From an uncultured Lachnospiraceae bacterium (GTDB lineage: Bacteria > Bacillota_A > Clostridia > Lachnospirales > Lachnospiraceae): a DNA stretch of 7,176 nt. Within the stretch, counting starts at the first letter, position 1. Each line of letters opens with the position of its first letter. Of this stretch, positions 1-5,905 are shown piece by piece. A program made the position numbers and the translations under genes. The DNA lies in assembly GCA_946613735.1 (NCBI GenBank), contig CAMOFS010000074.1:1-7176 (forward strand), read 5' to 3'. The notes beneath the pieces are model-generated. The model worked only from the letters and a program-made list of their open reading frames with translations. It was not told the origin of the DNA and made no database searches.

Positions 1-37
1 AAAATCATGCAAGTTGCTTCGCAACTTATTTTTATAT
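1..37. terminator. Short stable hairpin, probable intrinsic terminator after the serine acetyltransferase gene
   Basis: A perfect 7-bp inverted repeat, AAGTTGC (11-17) and GCAACTT (21-27), closes on a 3-nt loop immediately after the cysE stop codon. On the minus strand the apex reads GCGAAGC, a sequence known to form an unusually stable mini-hairpin in DNA. In the minus direction the hairpin is followed by GCATGATTTT up to the window edge, a poor U-tract as far as it can be seen. In the plus direction it is followed by ATTTTTATATATT, a better U-rich tail. It may therefore act in both directions, ending the minus-strand operon and a convergent gene lying outside the window. That gene is not visible, so bidirectionality is inferred. 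Confidence 0.55.
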
Positions 38-1036
38 ATTATAGTACCACGCCTCGCCCTGTGCGGTGTCGGAAAGCTCCATGATACTTCCGTCTTTTCC
101 CTTGAACTGCAGCTCCTGGTTCTTGATGGAAACCCTGGTACCCTGGGGTATGGACTTGGTAATGAATGCATTGGATCCCACCACAGAATGGCTGCCGATC
201 ACCGTCTCGCCGCCAAGGATGGAAGCACCGGAGTAAATAGTGACATAGTCCTCAATGGTAGGATGGCGCTTGACCCCGTAAAGAGCCTGTCCGCCGCTGG
301 TGGAAAGCGCACCCAAAGTGACACCCTGGTACACCTTGACATGCTCTCCAATGATGGTGGAGGATCCGATCACCACACCCGTACCGTGATCGATGAAAAA
401 GTACTTACCAATGGTGGCTCCGGGATGGATATCTATACCGGTAACACTGTGAGCAAACTCCGTCATCATCCTGGGGATCAGCGGAACATTCAAAAGAAAA
501 AGCTCATGGGCAAGTCTGTTAATCGTAGTAGCCATAAGCCCGGGGTAGCTTAGTATGATCTCGTCCTTGTTATAGGCTGCGGGATCCCCCTCAAAGGTAG
601 CCTCCAGATCCGTATCCACATACTCCCTGATCTGAGGTATCTTGTGACAAAAAGTAAGAGCCAGACAATATGCCTGCTCCTCTATCTTGATCTCATCTGC
701 GGGCACGTCCTTAAGTGATGCACATTCACAGGGCTTTGTCGCCCCCTTGCCGGCCACTGAATCATATTTTAAAACTATCGCTATCTGCTTGCTCAGGTTG
801 TAAAGCACGTCCTCTATAAGCACCGTCAGGTTACCTTCCAGATTGTAGCTCTTATATACCTGGTCCCGATAATACCCGGGAAAGACGATCCGTAAAAGCT
901 TCTGTGATATGGCCTTGATGGCCCTCCGGTCGGGCTGGTTAAAGACCACCATCTTATCAACGTCGCGTTCCTTCTGGTAGTCCGCTAAAATATCACCTAC
1001 CAGCCGGGAAACCTCCGTATTTTCCCGATTCTCCAT
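32..1036 (-). CDS. cysE: Serine O-acetyltransferase, long EpsC/CysE-type
   Basis: This enzyme transfers acetyl from acetyl-CoA to L-serine, giving O-acetylserine, the committed cytoplasmic step of cysteine synthesis. The product is 334 aa, longer than the roughly 270-aa E. coli CysE. Residues 1-190 are a mainly helical N-terminal region. From about residue 200 to 300 runs a left-handed beta-helix of hexapeptide repeats with the family signatures DIHPGATIG (202-210), DHGTGVVIG (216-224), VYQGVTLGA (235-243) and KRHPTI (256-261). D202 and H217 have the same 15-residue spacing as the E. coli catalytic pair D143/H158, and H258 matches the second conserved active-site histidine. It ends with a 30-residue tail unlike that of CysE. 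The ATG lies 3 bp after the upstream stop, with GAGGGAG inside that gene's 3' end, so translation is probably coupled. No cysK is visible, and the two upstream genes encode phosphorelay proteins, which is an unusual setting. Family assignment is firm; physiological role in this operon is inferred. Confidence 0.93.
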   Translation of the reverse strand: MENRENTEVSRLVGDILADYQKERDVDKMVVFNQPDRRAIKAISQKLLRIVFPGYYRDQVYKSYNLEGNLTVLIEDVLYNLSKQIAIVLKYDSVAGKGATKPCECASLKDVPADEIKIEEQAYCLALTFCHKIPQIREYVDTDLEATFEGDPAAYNKDEIILSYPGLMATTINRLAHELFLLNVPLIPRMMTEFAHSVTGIDIHPGATIGKYFFIDHGTGVVIGSSTIIGEHVKVYQGVTLGALSTSGGQALYGVKRHPTIEDYVTIYSGASILGGETVIGSHSVVGSNAFITKSIPQGTRVSIKNQELQFKGKDGSIMELSDTAQGEAWYYNI

Positions 1037-1039
1037 GTA

Positions 1040-1834
1040 TCATTCTCCCTCTGCCGTCCACGCGGCTTTTTCTCTGTCAAAATGATCATCTATGGCCCGG
1101 ATGATCTCCTTGGGCTCCATGGTCTTAAGAAGGTATCCGTCAGCCTTGAGCTTCATAACATCGATGACACTCTGCTTGTCGTTCTTACTGGTCAAAAAGA
1201 TCACCGGTACATTGGCAAACTCAGCCTCAGAACGTATCATTTCCAATACCATCTTGCCGTCAACCACCGGCATCTCATAATCCAAAAGGATCAGGTCAGG
1301 AAGCTTTTTGGTCATGGACTTGATAGCCATGGTGCCGGAGTTGGCCAGGGTGATCTGGTATCTGCCCTCCAGCCAGTCACGCACGCTGCGTAAAAATGGT
1401 CCGGAGTCATCCACGATGAGGATGTTCTTGCGCTTCTGATGACCGAACTTTTCCACATAGGTATCGATACCGAGAACAACATCCTTGATATCGATGGGTC
1501 TCTCAAAGGTCTTTTTGATGATCTGCTTGGGCATCACCTTTTTAAGGAGCGCAATGTGCTCCACCTGTCCAAGTATAAAAAGCGGAATGTCCAGCTCAAT
1601 GGACTTATCCCGTATAAAGATCAGTGTCTCCTGATTCTTTAACAATTCTTCATCCAAATGAATGAGCATGACAACAGCGTTATCCATGGCTGAGGTCTGG
1701 GAAACATCCTCGATATTGATGCTGGAAACCTCTGTTATGATATAGCCCGCATCCTTGAGATTATCCCTGACCGAAACATCCAGATAGCTCTTGCCCTCGG
1801 TCACATATACCAAATGCTCTCTCGCTTTTCTCAT
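1040..1834 (-). CDS. Response regulator with degenerate N-terminal receiver and intact C-terminal receiver
   Basis: This is a 264-aa cytoplasmic signalling protein with no DNA-binding, enzymatic or membrane segment. Residues about 134-252 form a complete receiver domain: acidic pair D142/D143 (ILIVDDS), phospho-acceptor D185 (LILLDYEMP), switch T215 (VIFLTS) and conserved K237 (YLLKT). Residues about 5-125 have the alternating beta/alpha pattern and length of a second receiver, but lack the acidic pair, the switch Thr/Ser and a convincing phospho-acceptor; KKTFERPID (107-115) echoes the Lys-Pro end of a receiver. This half is probably a pseudo-receiver used for dimerisation or docking (inference). 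The gene starts 13 bp after the receiver-HPt gene and stops 3 bp before cysE, so all three are almost certainly one operon. The ribosome binding site ahead of the ATG (TTAGGTAGAG) is weak. With no output domain, it probably acts by protein contact. Target and partner kinase are unknown. Confidence 0.88.
   Translation of the reverse strand: MRKAREHLVYVTEGKSYLDVSVRDNLKDAGYIITEVSSINIEDVSQTSAMDNAVVMLIHLDEELLKNQETLIFIRDKSIELDIPLFILGQVEHIALLKKVMPKQIIKKTFERPIDIKDVVLGIDTYVEKFGHQKRKNILIVDDSGPFLRSVRDWLEGRYQITLANSGTMAIKSMTKKLPDLILLDYEMPVVDGKMVLEMIRSEAEFANVPVIFLTSKNDKQSVIDVMKLKADGYLLKTMEPKEIIRAIDDHFDREKAAWTAEGE
1045..1051 (-). promoter_or_regulatory. Ribosome binding site of cysE inside the upstream gene
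   Basis: GAGGGAG lies 8 nt before the cysE ATG and within the last codons (Glu-Gly-Glu-stop) of the receiver gene upstream. The ribosome ending that gene sits on this site, which supports translational coupling and the chosen ATG. Confidence 0.7.
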
Positions 1835-1847
1835 AGCTCTACCTAAC

Positions 1848-2879
1848 CTATAGTTCTTCCATAATTTCTTTGGAAAGGGCCATCACGTCCTCCATCGCCA
1901 CATCGGCGACATAGGCGCGAAGTCTGTCTATCTTGCCCTTTATGCCATCGGGAACAACATAAGCATTAAGTTCCTTCATGGCTATGTCGGCGCCGTCAAG
2001 ATCAAAGGAGTCCATGGCATCATAGAGCTCCTGTAATCTGGCGCAGATGTCTTCCTTGCTGACTGACTGCTTGTCTCCTTCGCTTACCGTTGCAGCAAAG
2101 GGCCTGAGTGCATCCTTGTAGGATGCCATATGTGATAAGACCCCTTCCGTCTTGGCCTTGATGGCCTCCACGTCTCCCTCGTGTCCAAGCTGCTCCAGCT
2201 CATAAAACTCCGCGGAAAGCTCAGCCGCGCCTATCATACGGGAAGTGTTCTTAAGAGCGTGAACCTCAACAGTATATCTCTGTATGTCCCCACCCGTGAT
2301 GCTGTCCCTGATAAGCTGGGTCTTGACATCCATCATGTTATAGTAATCTCCCAAAAGCGATAACCACATCGCCTTGGAACCGGAATACTTAAGGCCATCC
2401 TCCGAGGACAATCCCTCCACCTGGGGGACGTCATCTTCCACAACCTCCTCAGGGGTCTCGTCGTCACCCTCTATGATGAGATCTGCGGGCAGCCACTTTT
2501 TTGTCATATCCGTGATCTCAGTGGGCTTAACCGGCTTAGATAAAAAATCCGTCATGCCGCAATCAGCGCACTGCCTCTTGGCTTCAGGAATGGCGTTGGC
2601 AGTGAGAGCCACTATGGGAACCTCCCTTAGGTGCGGATCACCGTCTCCCCTTATTAGCCTGACCGAGGTGGGGCCATCCATCACAGGCATCATCTGATCC
2701 ATATAGATCAGATCATAGTGATTCTTCCTGGCCAGCTCATAGGCCTCCTGGCCATTAACGGCAACATCAATATGCATATGAAGCGGCTCCAATAACCCCA
2801 CAGCCACCTTCACATTCATCTCATTATCATCCGCCAAAAGAACCCTTGCCCCCGGCGCGGTAAAAAGCGTCCCCGACAT
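1848..2879 (-). CDS. Receiver-HPt phosphorelay protein without a kinase core
   Basis: This 343-aa cytoplasmic protein is probably an intermediate in a multistep phosphorelay. Residues about 11-132 are a complete receiver: D17/D18 (LLADDNEMN), phospho-acceptor D61 (IYMDQMMPVMDG), T93 (VALTAN) and K115 (LSKPV). An acidic linker (about 137-160) leads to an HPt domain at about 165-258, whose HALKNTSRMIGA motif places the phosphorylatable histidine at H207. Residues about 270-343 are a further helical segment, seen behind HPt domains in clostridial hybrid kinases. The start FTAPGARVLLADDN resembles the junction into the receiver of hybrid histidine kinases, so the protein looks like the tail of such a kinase. 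No HisKA or HATPase_c domain lies upstream, where the neighbour is an unrelated phosphodiesterase gene. The ATG follows GAGG and AAAGGGG, and an extended -10 promoter lies just upstream, so this is the first gene of the operon. Confidence 0.88.
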   Translation of the reverse strand: MSGTLFTAPGARVLLADDNEMNVKVAVGLLEPLHMHIDVAVNGQEAYELARKNHYDLIYMDQMMPVMDGPTSVRLIRGDGDPHLREVPIVALTANAIPEAKRQCADCGMTDFLSKPVKPTEITDMTKKWLPADLIIEGDDETPEEVVEDDVPQVEGLSSEDGLKYSGSKAMWLSLLGDYYNMMDVKTQLIRDSITGGDIQRYTVEVHALKNTSRMIGAAELSAEFYELEQLGHEGDVEAIKAKTEGVLSHMASYKDALRPFAATVSEGDKQSVSKEDICARLQELYDAMDSFDLDGADIAMKELNAYVVPDGIKGKIDRLRAYVADVAMEDVMALSKEIMEEL

Positions 2880-2883
2880 ACAA

Positions 2884-2894
2884 CCCCTTTCCTC
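2884..2894 (-). promoter_or_regulatory. Ribosome binding site of the receiver-HPt gene
   Basis: GAGGAAAGGGG sits 4 nt before the ATG at 2879 and supports that start. It offers two purine-rich cores (GAGG and AAAGGGG), the nearer being close to the start codon. Confidence 0.65.
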
Positions 2895-2896
2895 AA

Positions 2897-2910
2897 AACA
2901 TAGATATGTT
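2897..2910. repeat. Perfect palindrome overlapping the predicted transcription start; candidate operator
   Basis: AACATAGATATGTT is a perfect 6-2-6 inverted repeat directly next to the -10 hexamer (2911-2916), covering the expected transcription start at about 2904. This is a normal place for a repressor site. It has no adjacent U-tract and its AT-rich stem is too weak for a terminator. No regulator can be named. Confidence 0.4.
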
Positions 2911-2939
2911 ATTTTACCACATCATAGTTAAAAATACAA
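2911..2939 (-). promoter_or_regulatory. Extended -10 promoter of the receiver-HPt / receiver / cysE operon
   Basis: On the minus strand the -10 hexamer TAAAAT (2911-2916) is preceded by TGTGG, matching the Gram-positive TRTGN extended -10 element. A weak -35 match, TTGTAT (2934-2939), lies 17 nt upstream. The predicted start at about 2904 gives a leader of roughly 25 nt. The promoter fills most of the 61-bp gap after the phosphodiesterase gene. No terminator is seen in the gap, so read-through from upstream may add to expression. Confidence 0.6.
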
Positions 2940-2940
2940 A

Positions 2941-3690
2941 TTATCTGAGGCCTTTTCTTTCCAGCACAGCCTTTGTGCGGTCGGGATAGTTGCCTATGAT
3001 ACCCTCCACCTTGAGGTCACAGAGCATCTCGATGTAGGGCTCCTCGTTTACGGTCCAGGTGTTGATCTCCAATCCGTGGGAGCGGATGTCCTTTACCAGC
3101 TCGGGATTGATGAGCATTGCAAAAAGCGGGTGGTAGCACTCCACCCCATGGCTCTTGATATACTCGCCCACATCAAGGATGCCCGTTTCAGTCAAAAAGC
3201 CGCACTTTATGGTGGGATCGATCTTTTTCATCCTCATGACAGATGCATGGCCAAAGGAGGAGATCACCACCTTATCATGCATGTCATATTTTTTGATCAG
3301 GTCATAGGTAGCCTGCTCTATACCCGGATATGAAAAGATACCGGTCTTAAGCTCGATGTTGATGATGATGTCCTTGTCATGCACCAGATCCATAAACTCC
3401 TCAAGGGTAGGGATCTTACAGAAGCCCACCTTGTCCTTATATGTATAGGAAAAATCGAACTTTGTAAGCTCCTCATAGGTGTAGTCTTTTACGAAGCCCT
3501 TGCCGTCAGAAGTTCGGTCTATAAGCTCGTCATGGACGATCACAAGCTTTCCGTCCTTTGTAAAATGAACATCCATCTCGATGCCCTCACAGCCGGCCTC
3601 AATGGCCTTTTCAAAGGCTATCATGGTGTTTTCGGGATACTCTCCGGAAAACCCCCTGTGGGCGTAGTTTCTGCAAATCAATTCTGTCAT
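2941..3690 (-). CDS. Glycerophosphodiester phosphodiesterase, cytoplasmic GDPD family
   Basis: This enzyme hydrolyses glycerophosphodiesters to glycerol 3-phosphate and an alcohol. The 249-aa single-domain protein has no signal peptide or membrane segment, so a cytoplasmic UgpQ-like enzyme is most likely. The GDPD TIM-barrel signatures are in order: AHRGFSGEYPENT (10-22, with H11 and R12), GIEMDVHFTKDG (36-47, with metal ligands E38 and D40), VHDELIDRT (52-60, with H53), NIELKTG (115-121 region) and a C-terminal NTWTVNEE. Length is typical of the family. An in-frame ATG at 3705 would add five residues, but the ATG at 3690 follows AAAGGAGAGG at ideal spacing and is preferred. The gene begins 28 bp after the penicillin-binding protein stop with no terminator between, so the two are probably co-transcribed. 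A role in recycling lipid headgroups or teichoic-acid-derived glycerophosphodiesters would fit the envelope neighbour, but that is inference. Confidence 0.92.
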   Translation of the reverse strand: MTELICRNYAHRGFSGEYPENTMIAFEKAIEAGCEGIEMDVHFTKDGKLVIVHDELIDRTSDGKGFVKDYTYEELTKFDFSYTYKDKVGFCKIPTLEEFMDLVHDKDIIINIELKTGIFSYPGIEQATYDLIKKYDMHDKVVISSFGHASVMRMKKIDPTIKCGFLTETGILDVGEYIKSHGVECYHPLFAMLINPELVKDIRSHGLEINTWTVNEEPYIEMLCDLKVEGIIGNYPDRTKAVLERKGLR

Positions 3691-3692
3691 AA

Positions 3693-3702
3693 CCTCTCCT
3701 TT
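3693..3702 (-). promoter_or_regulatory. Ribosome binding site deciding the phosphodiesterase start
   Basis: AAAGGAGAGG ends 2 nt before the ATG at 3690. The alternative in-frame ATG at 3705 overlaps this site and has only a poor purine stretch (AAAGAAGAA) upstream, so the shorter protein is favoured. Confidence 0.75.
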
Positions 3703-3718
3703 CATAAAAGATTCTTCT

Positions 3719-5839
3719 TTAATCTACTTCCTCCGGCTCAGTCTCAGGCATCTCCTCAGTCGCCTCAGTCTCAGGCATCTCCTCAGTCGCCTCATCGCCT
3801 GTTATCGCCGTCTCATCCAAAAGCTCCTCATCTGCATCCTCATATTCATTGGTGTCCATGATCTCCGTTGGCCCCAAAAATGCCAGGGGCGTCAGATCCT
3901 TGTGAGCCTCCTCCATAAAAGCATGCCAGATGCTCCCCGGGTATGAAGCCCCTGTAAGTCCAGGAAGTGACCGGGGCCTGTCATAACCAACCCATACGCT
4001 GGTGGTGTAGTACCTGGTATATCCCACGAACCATCCATCCTTGTTGTCGTTAGTGGTTCCGGTCTTTCCTGCACTCACCATCTCCGAGATGCCAAGTCCC
4101 TTTCCGGTACCCTCGGTGATCACTCCCTCCAGGATGTCCGTCATGGCACGCGCAGCATTGGTCTTGTATATGACCTCCTCGGTCTGGTCTGCCTGATATA
4201 TGAGATTGCCGTCCGCTCCGGTTATCTTGACTATACATCCCGGCTCACGGTACTTGCCGTCATTTTCTATAGCAGCATAGGCCTTGGCCATCTCCAGGGG
4301 TGACACACCATTGGTAAAGCCTCCCAGAGCTATGGAAAGACGTACATCATCGTCATCCAGCCGGCTGAAATCCATAGCCTCCAGATAAGACAGTCCCTCC
4401 TCCGGCGTCAGCTCATCCAAAAGCTTATAGGCCACTGTGTTTTTGGATTTTTCCACAGCCCGGCGCAGGGTCATCTCTCCCTCGTAATATCCATCAGCAT
4501 TGGACGGGCCGTCCTCTATCTCGGAATCCTCCACTATACTGTCGGCTGTATACCCTCTCTCCAGCATAGGTGTGTAAATGAGCACCGGCTTGATGGCACT
4601 GCCGGGCTGACGGAAGCTCTGGTATGCACGGTTTAGGGTATAGCCGCTCACCTCCTGGGACCGTCCTCCCACTATGGCGCGCACCAGTCCGGTAACATTA
4701 TCGATACACACCGCTGCGCTCTGAAGGGTATATATCCCCTCCTCATTGGTCTCCGTATAAGCCGACAGACCATTGTCCACGGCTGCCTGCAGTGTCTTCT
4801 GAAGTGACAGATCCAAAGAGGTATATATACGGTAGCCCCCGGTAAAAAGCTTGGAATTGGCATCGTTATAAGCCTGTTCATAAGCCTCGTTATATGCCTT
4901 TTTATCATCCTGGTCATCGAATTTTGTCCTGAATTCGAAGCCGTCATTTTCCATAAGGATACGGGTGGCACAGTAATAAGTATATGTCTCCACAAAGTTG
5001 TTCTTTTTATACTTCGTGGTCTTAAGCTCGATCTTTTCCTTTTTTGCCTTCTCGTAGGTCTTTTGCGAGATGACCTTGTCCTCCATCATCTGCTTAAGTA
5101 TACGATTCCGGCGCTTCATTGTCCTCTTGAAATGGTTCAGGGGATCATAGTAATTCGGGTTATTGGGGATGGCGCACAAAAAAGCCACCTGGGAAAGTGA
5201 CAAGTCGCCCACAGTCTTGGAAAAATAGCCCTGAGATGCAGCCTCTATCCCATAGTACCCGTTCATAAAATATATATTGTTCATGTAAAACTCCAGGATC
5301 TGATCCTTGGAGTACTTTTTTTCCAATTCGTATGCGATGTAGATCTCCTCGACCTTACGCTCCCAGGTCCGGTCCTGGGTCAAAAACACATCTCTGGCAA
5401 GCTGCTGGGTGATGGTACTTCCTCCCTGTGTCACCTTGCCATTTTGGATCATCGCAATGATGGCGCGCACCACCGCTCTGTAATCTATACCGTGATGATG
5501 GTAAAACTTTTTATCCTCCACCGTCACCACTGCCTGCCTGGCATACACTGGTATCTCCTCGATCTGCAGATAGTACACGTCCTTTTCACCCTTGACCCTG
5601 GATATGAGATTACCGTTGACATCATATACCTCACTGGTCTCGCTGGTACGAAAGGTATCCACCGTGGATGCCGCCACAAGATGCTCGGCCTCCTTTTTCA
5701 TCTCGGCCACCTTGGTGGCATAGCCGCCCAGAAAATAATATCCCATGGCCAAAAGCACCAGTGTGATAAGGACCATCTGCACCTTTAAAAAGCGCCAGGC
5801 CTTCTGCTTTTTAGTTTTCTTTTTCTTCTTAGTCGCCAT
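3719..5839 (-). CDS. ponA: Bifunctional class A penicillin-binding protein (PBP1A type)
   Basis: This membrane-anchored enzyme polymerises lipid II into glycan strands and cross-links their peptides. Taking the ATG at 5839, it has 706 aa. A lysine-rich cytoplasmic tail (MATKKKKKTKK) precedes one membrane segment at about 22-38. The GT51 transglycosylase domain (about 75-260) shows VEDKKFYHHHG with catalytic E108, then QGGSTITQQLARD and RKVEEIYIAYELE. A Tyr/Ala-rich helical link follows. The transpeptidase domain carries the SxxK motif as SAIK (S414, K417), SKN (465-467) and KTGTT (592-596). Residues from about 657 form a strongly acidic extracytoplasmic tail ending in two EATEEMPET copies. 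An in-frame TTG at 5878 would add 13 residues but lies inside the galM terminator hairpin, so it is rejected. The chosen ATG has no Shine-Dalgarno sequence. The gene probably heads a two-gene unit with the phosphodiesterase. The family call is certain; ponA versus another class A paralogue is not. Confidence 0.93.
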   Translation of the reverse strand: MATKKKKKTKKQKAWRFLKVQMVLITLVLLAMGYYFLGGYATKVAEMKKEAEHLVAASTVDTFRTSETSEVYDVNGNLISRVKGEKDVYYLQIEEIPVYARQAVVTVEDKKFYHHHGIDYRAVVRAIIAMIQNGKVTQGGSTITQQLARDVFLTQDRTWERKVEEIYIAYELEKKYSKDQILEFYMNNIYFMNGYYGIEAASQGYFSKTVGDLSLSQVAFLCAIPNNPNYYDPLNHFKRTMKRRNRILKQMMEDKVISQKTYEKAKKEKIELKTTKYKKNNFVETYTYYCATRILMENDGFEFRTKFDDQDDKKAYNEAYEQAYNDANSKLFTGGYRIYTSLDLSLQKTLQAAVDNGLSAYTETNEEGIYTLQSAAVCIDNVTGLVRAIVGGRSQEVSGYTLNRAYQSFRQPGSAIKPVLIYTPMLERGYTADSIVEDSEIEDGPSNADGYYEGEMTLRRAVEKSKNTVAYKLLDELTPEEGLSYLEAMDFSRLDDDDVRLSIALGGFTNGVSPLEMAKAYAAIENDGKYREPGCIVKITGADGNLIYQADQTEEVIYKTNAARAMTDILEGVITEGTGKGLGISEMVSAGKTGTTNDNKDGWFVGYTRYYTTSVWVGYDRPRSLPGLTGASYPGSIWHAFMEEAHKDLTPLAFLGPTEIMDTNEYEDADEELLDETAITGDEATEEMPETEATEEMPETEPEEVD
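3737..3794 (-). repeat. Perfect 27-bp tandem repeat in the acidic tail of the penicillin-binding protein
   Basis: Two identical 27-bp units (3741-3767 and 3768-3794) with 4 further matching bases at the 3737 end give about 2.15 copies. The period is a multiple of three, and each unit encodes EATEEMPET. Complete identity, including third codon positions, points to recent duplication by slippage. Copy number can change without breaking the reading frame. Confidence 0.9.
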
Positions 5840-5849
5840 ATATATAACA

Positions 5850-5878
5850 AATATATAAAAAAGCAAAGGGCGTTTCAA
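5850..5878 (-). promoter_or_regulatory. Candidate promoter of the penicillin-binding protein, overlapping the galM terminator
   Basis: TTGAAA (5873-5878) and TATATT (5850-5855) are separated by 17 nt on the minus strand. The -35 hexamer lies in the loop and descending arm of the galM terminator, and the spacer holds its U-tract. Transcription would begin at about 5843, only a few nucleotides before the ATG at 5839. The -10 lies in an AT-rich run where chance matches are common, so this is a candidate only. Confidence 0.45.
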
Positions 5879-5893
5879 AGTCCAGAAACGCCC
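5857..5893 (-). terminator. Intrinsic terminator of galM
   Basis: On the minus strand GGGCGTTTC, an 8-nt loop and GAAACGCCC form a perfect 9-bp GC-topped stem, followed by TTTGCTTTTTT. It begins 12 bp after the galM stop, the expected spacing for a rho-independent terminator. The plus strand has no T-run after the stem, so it acts in the minus direction only. Confidence 0.88.
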
Positions 5894-5905
5894 ATGCCCT
5901 TGATA

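Noticed and set aside
14..553. A 179-codon open frame on the plus strand opposite cysE
   Set aside because: It lies wholly antisense to a well-supported serine acetyltransferase with intact catalytic motifs, and its translation shows no recognisable domain. It is a shadow of the real gene.
2880..2940. Intrinsic terminator after the phosphodiesterase gene
   Set aside because: The only inverted repeat is an AT-rich 6-bp palindrome beyond the -10 with no following U-tract. The GTATTTTT run just after the stop has no stem before it.
3691..3705. ATG at 3705 as start of the phosphodiesterase
   Set aside because: It overlaps the strong AAAGGAGAGG that serves the ATG at 3690 and lacks a good site of its own.
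3737..3794. CRISPR-like direct repeats
   Set aside because: The two units are directly adjacent with no spacer, in frame, and encode a protein repeat. No cas gene is present.
3379..3861. A 160-codon plus-strand frame spanning the phosphodiesterase start and the penicillin-binding protein end
   Set aside because: It is antisense to two well-supported genes, and its Pro/Ser/Gln-rich end is simply the complement of the 27-bp repeat.
5840..5878. TTG start adding 13 residues (MKRPLLFYIFVIY) to the penicillin-binding protein
   Set aside because: The TTG lies in the loop of the galM terminator, has no ribosome binding site, and would put extra hydrophobic residues before the lysine-rich cytoplasmic tail. 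The ATG at 5839 gives a normal class A layout.
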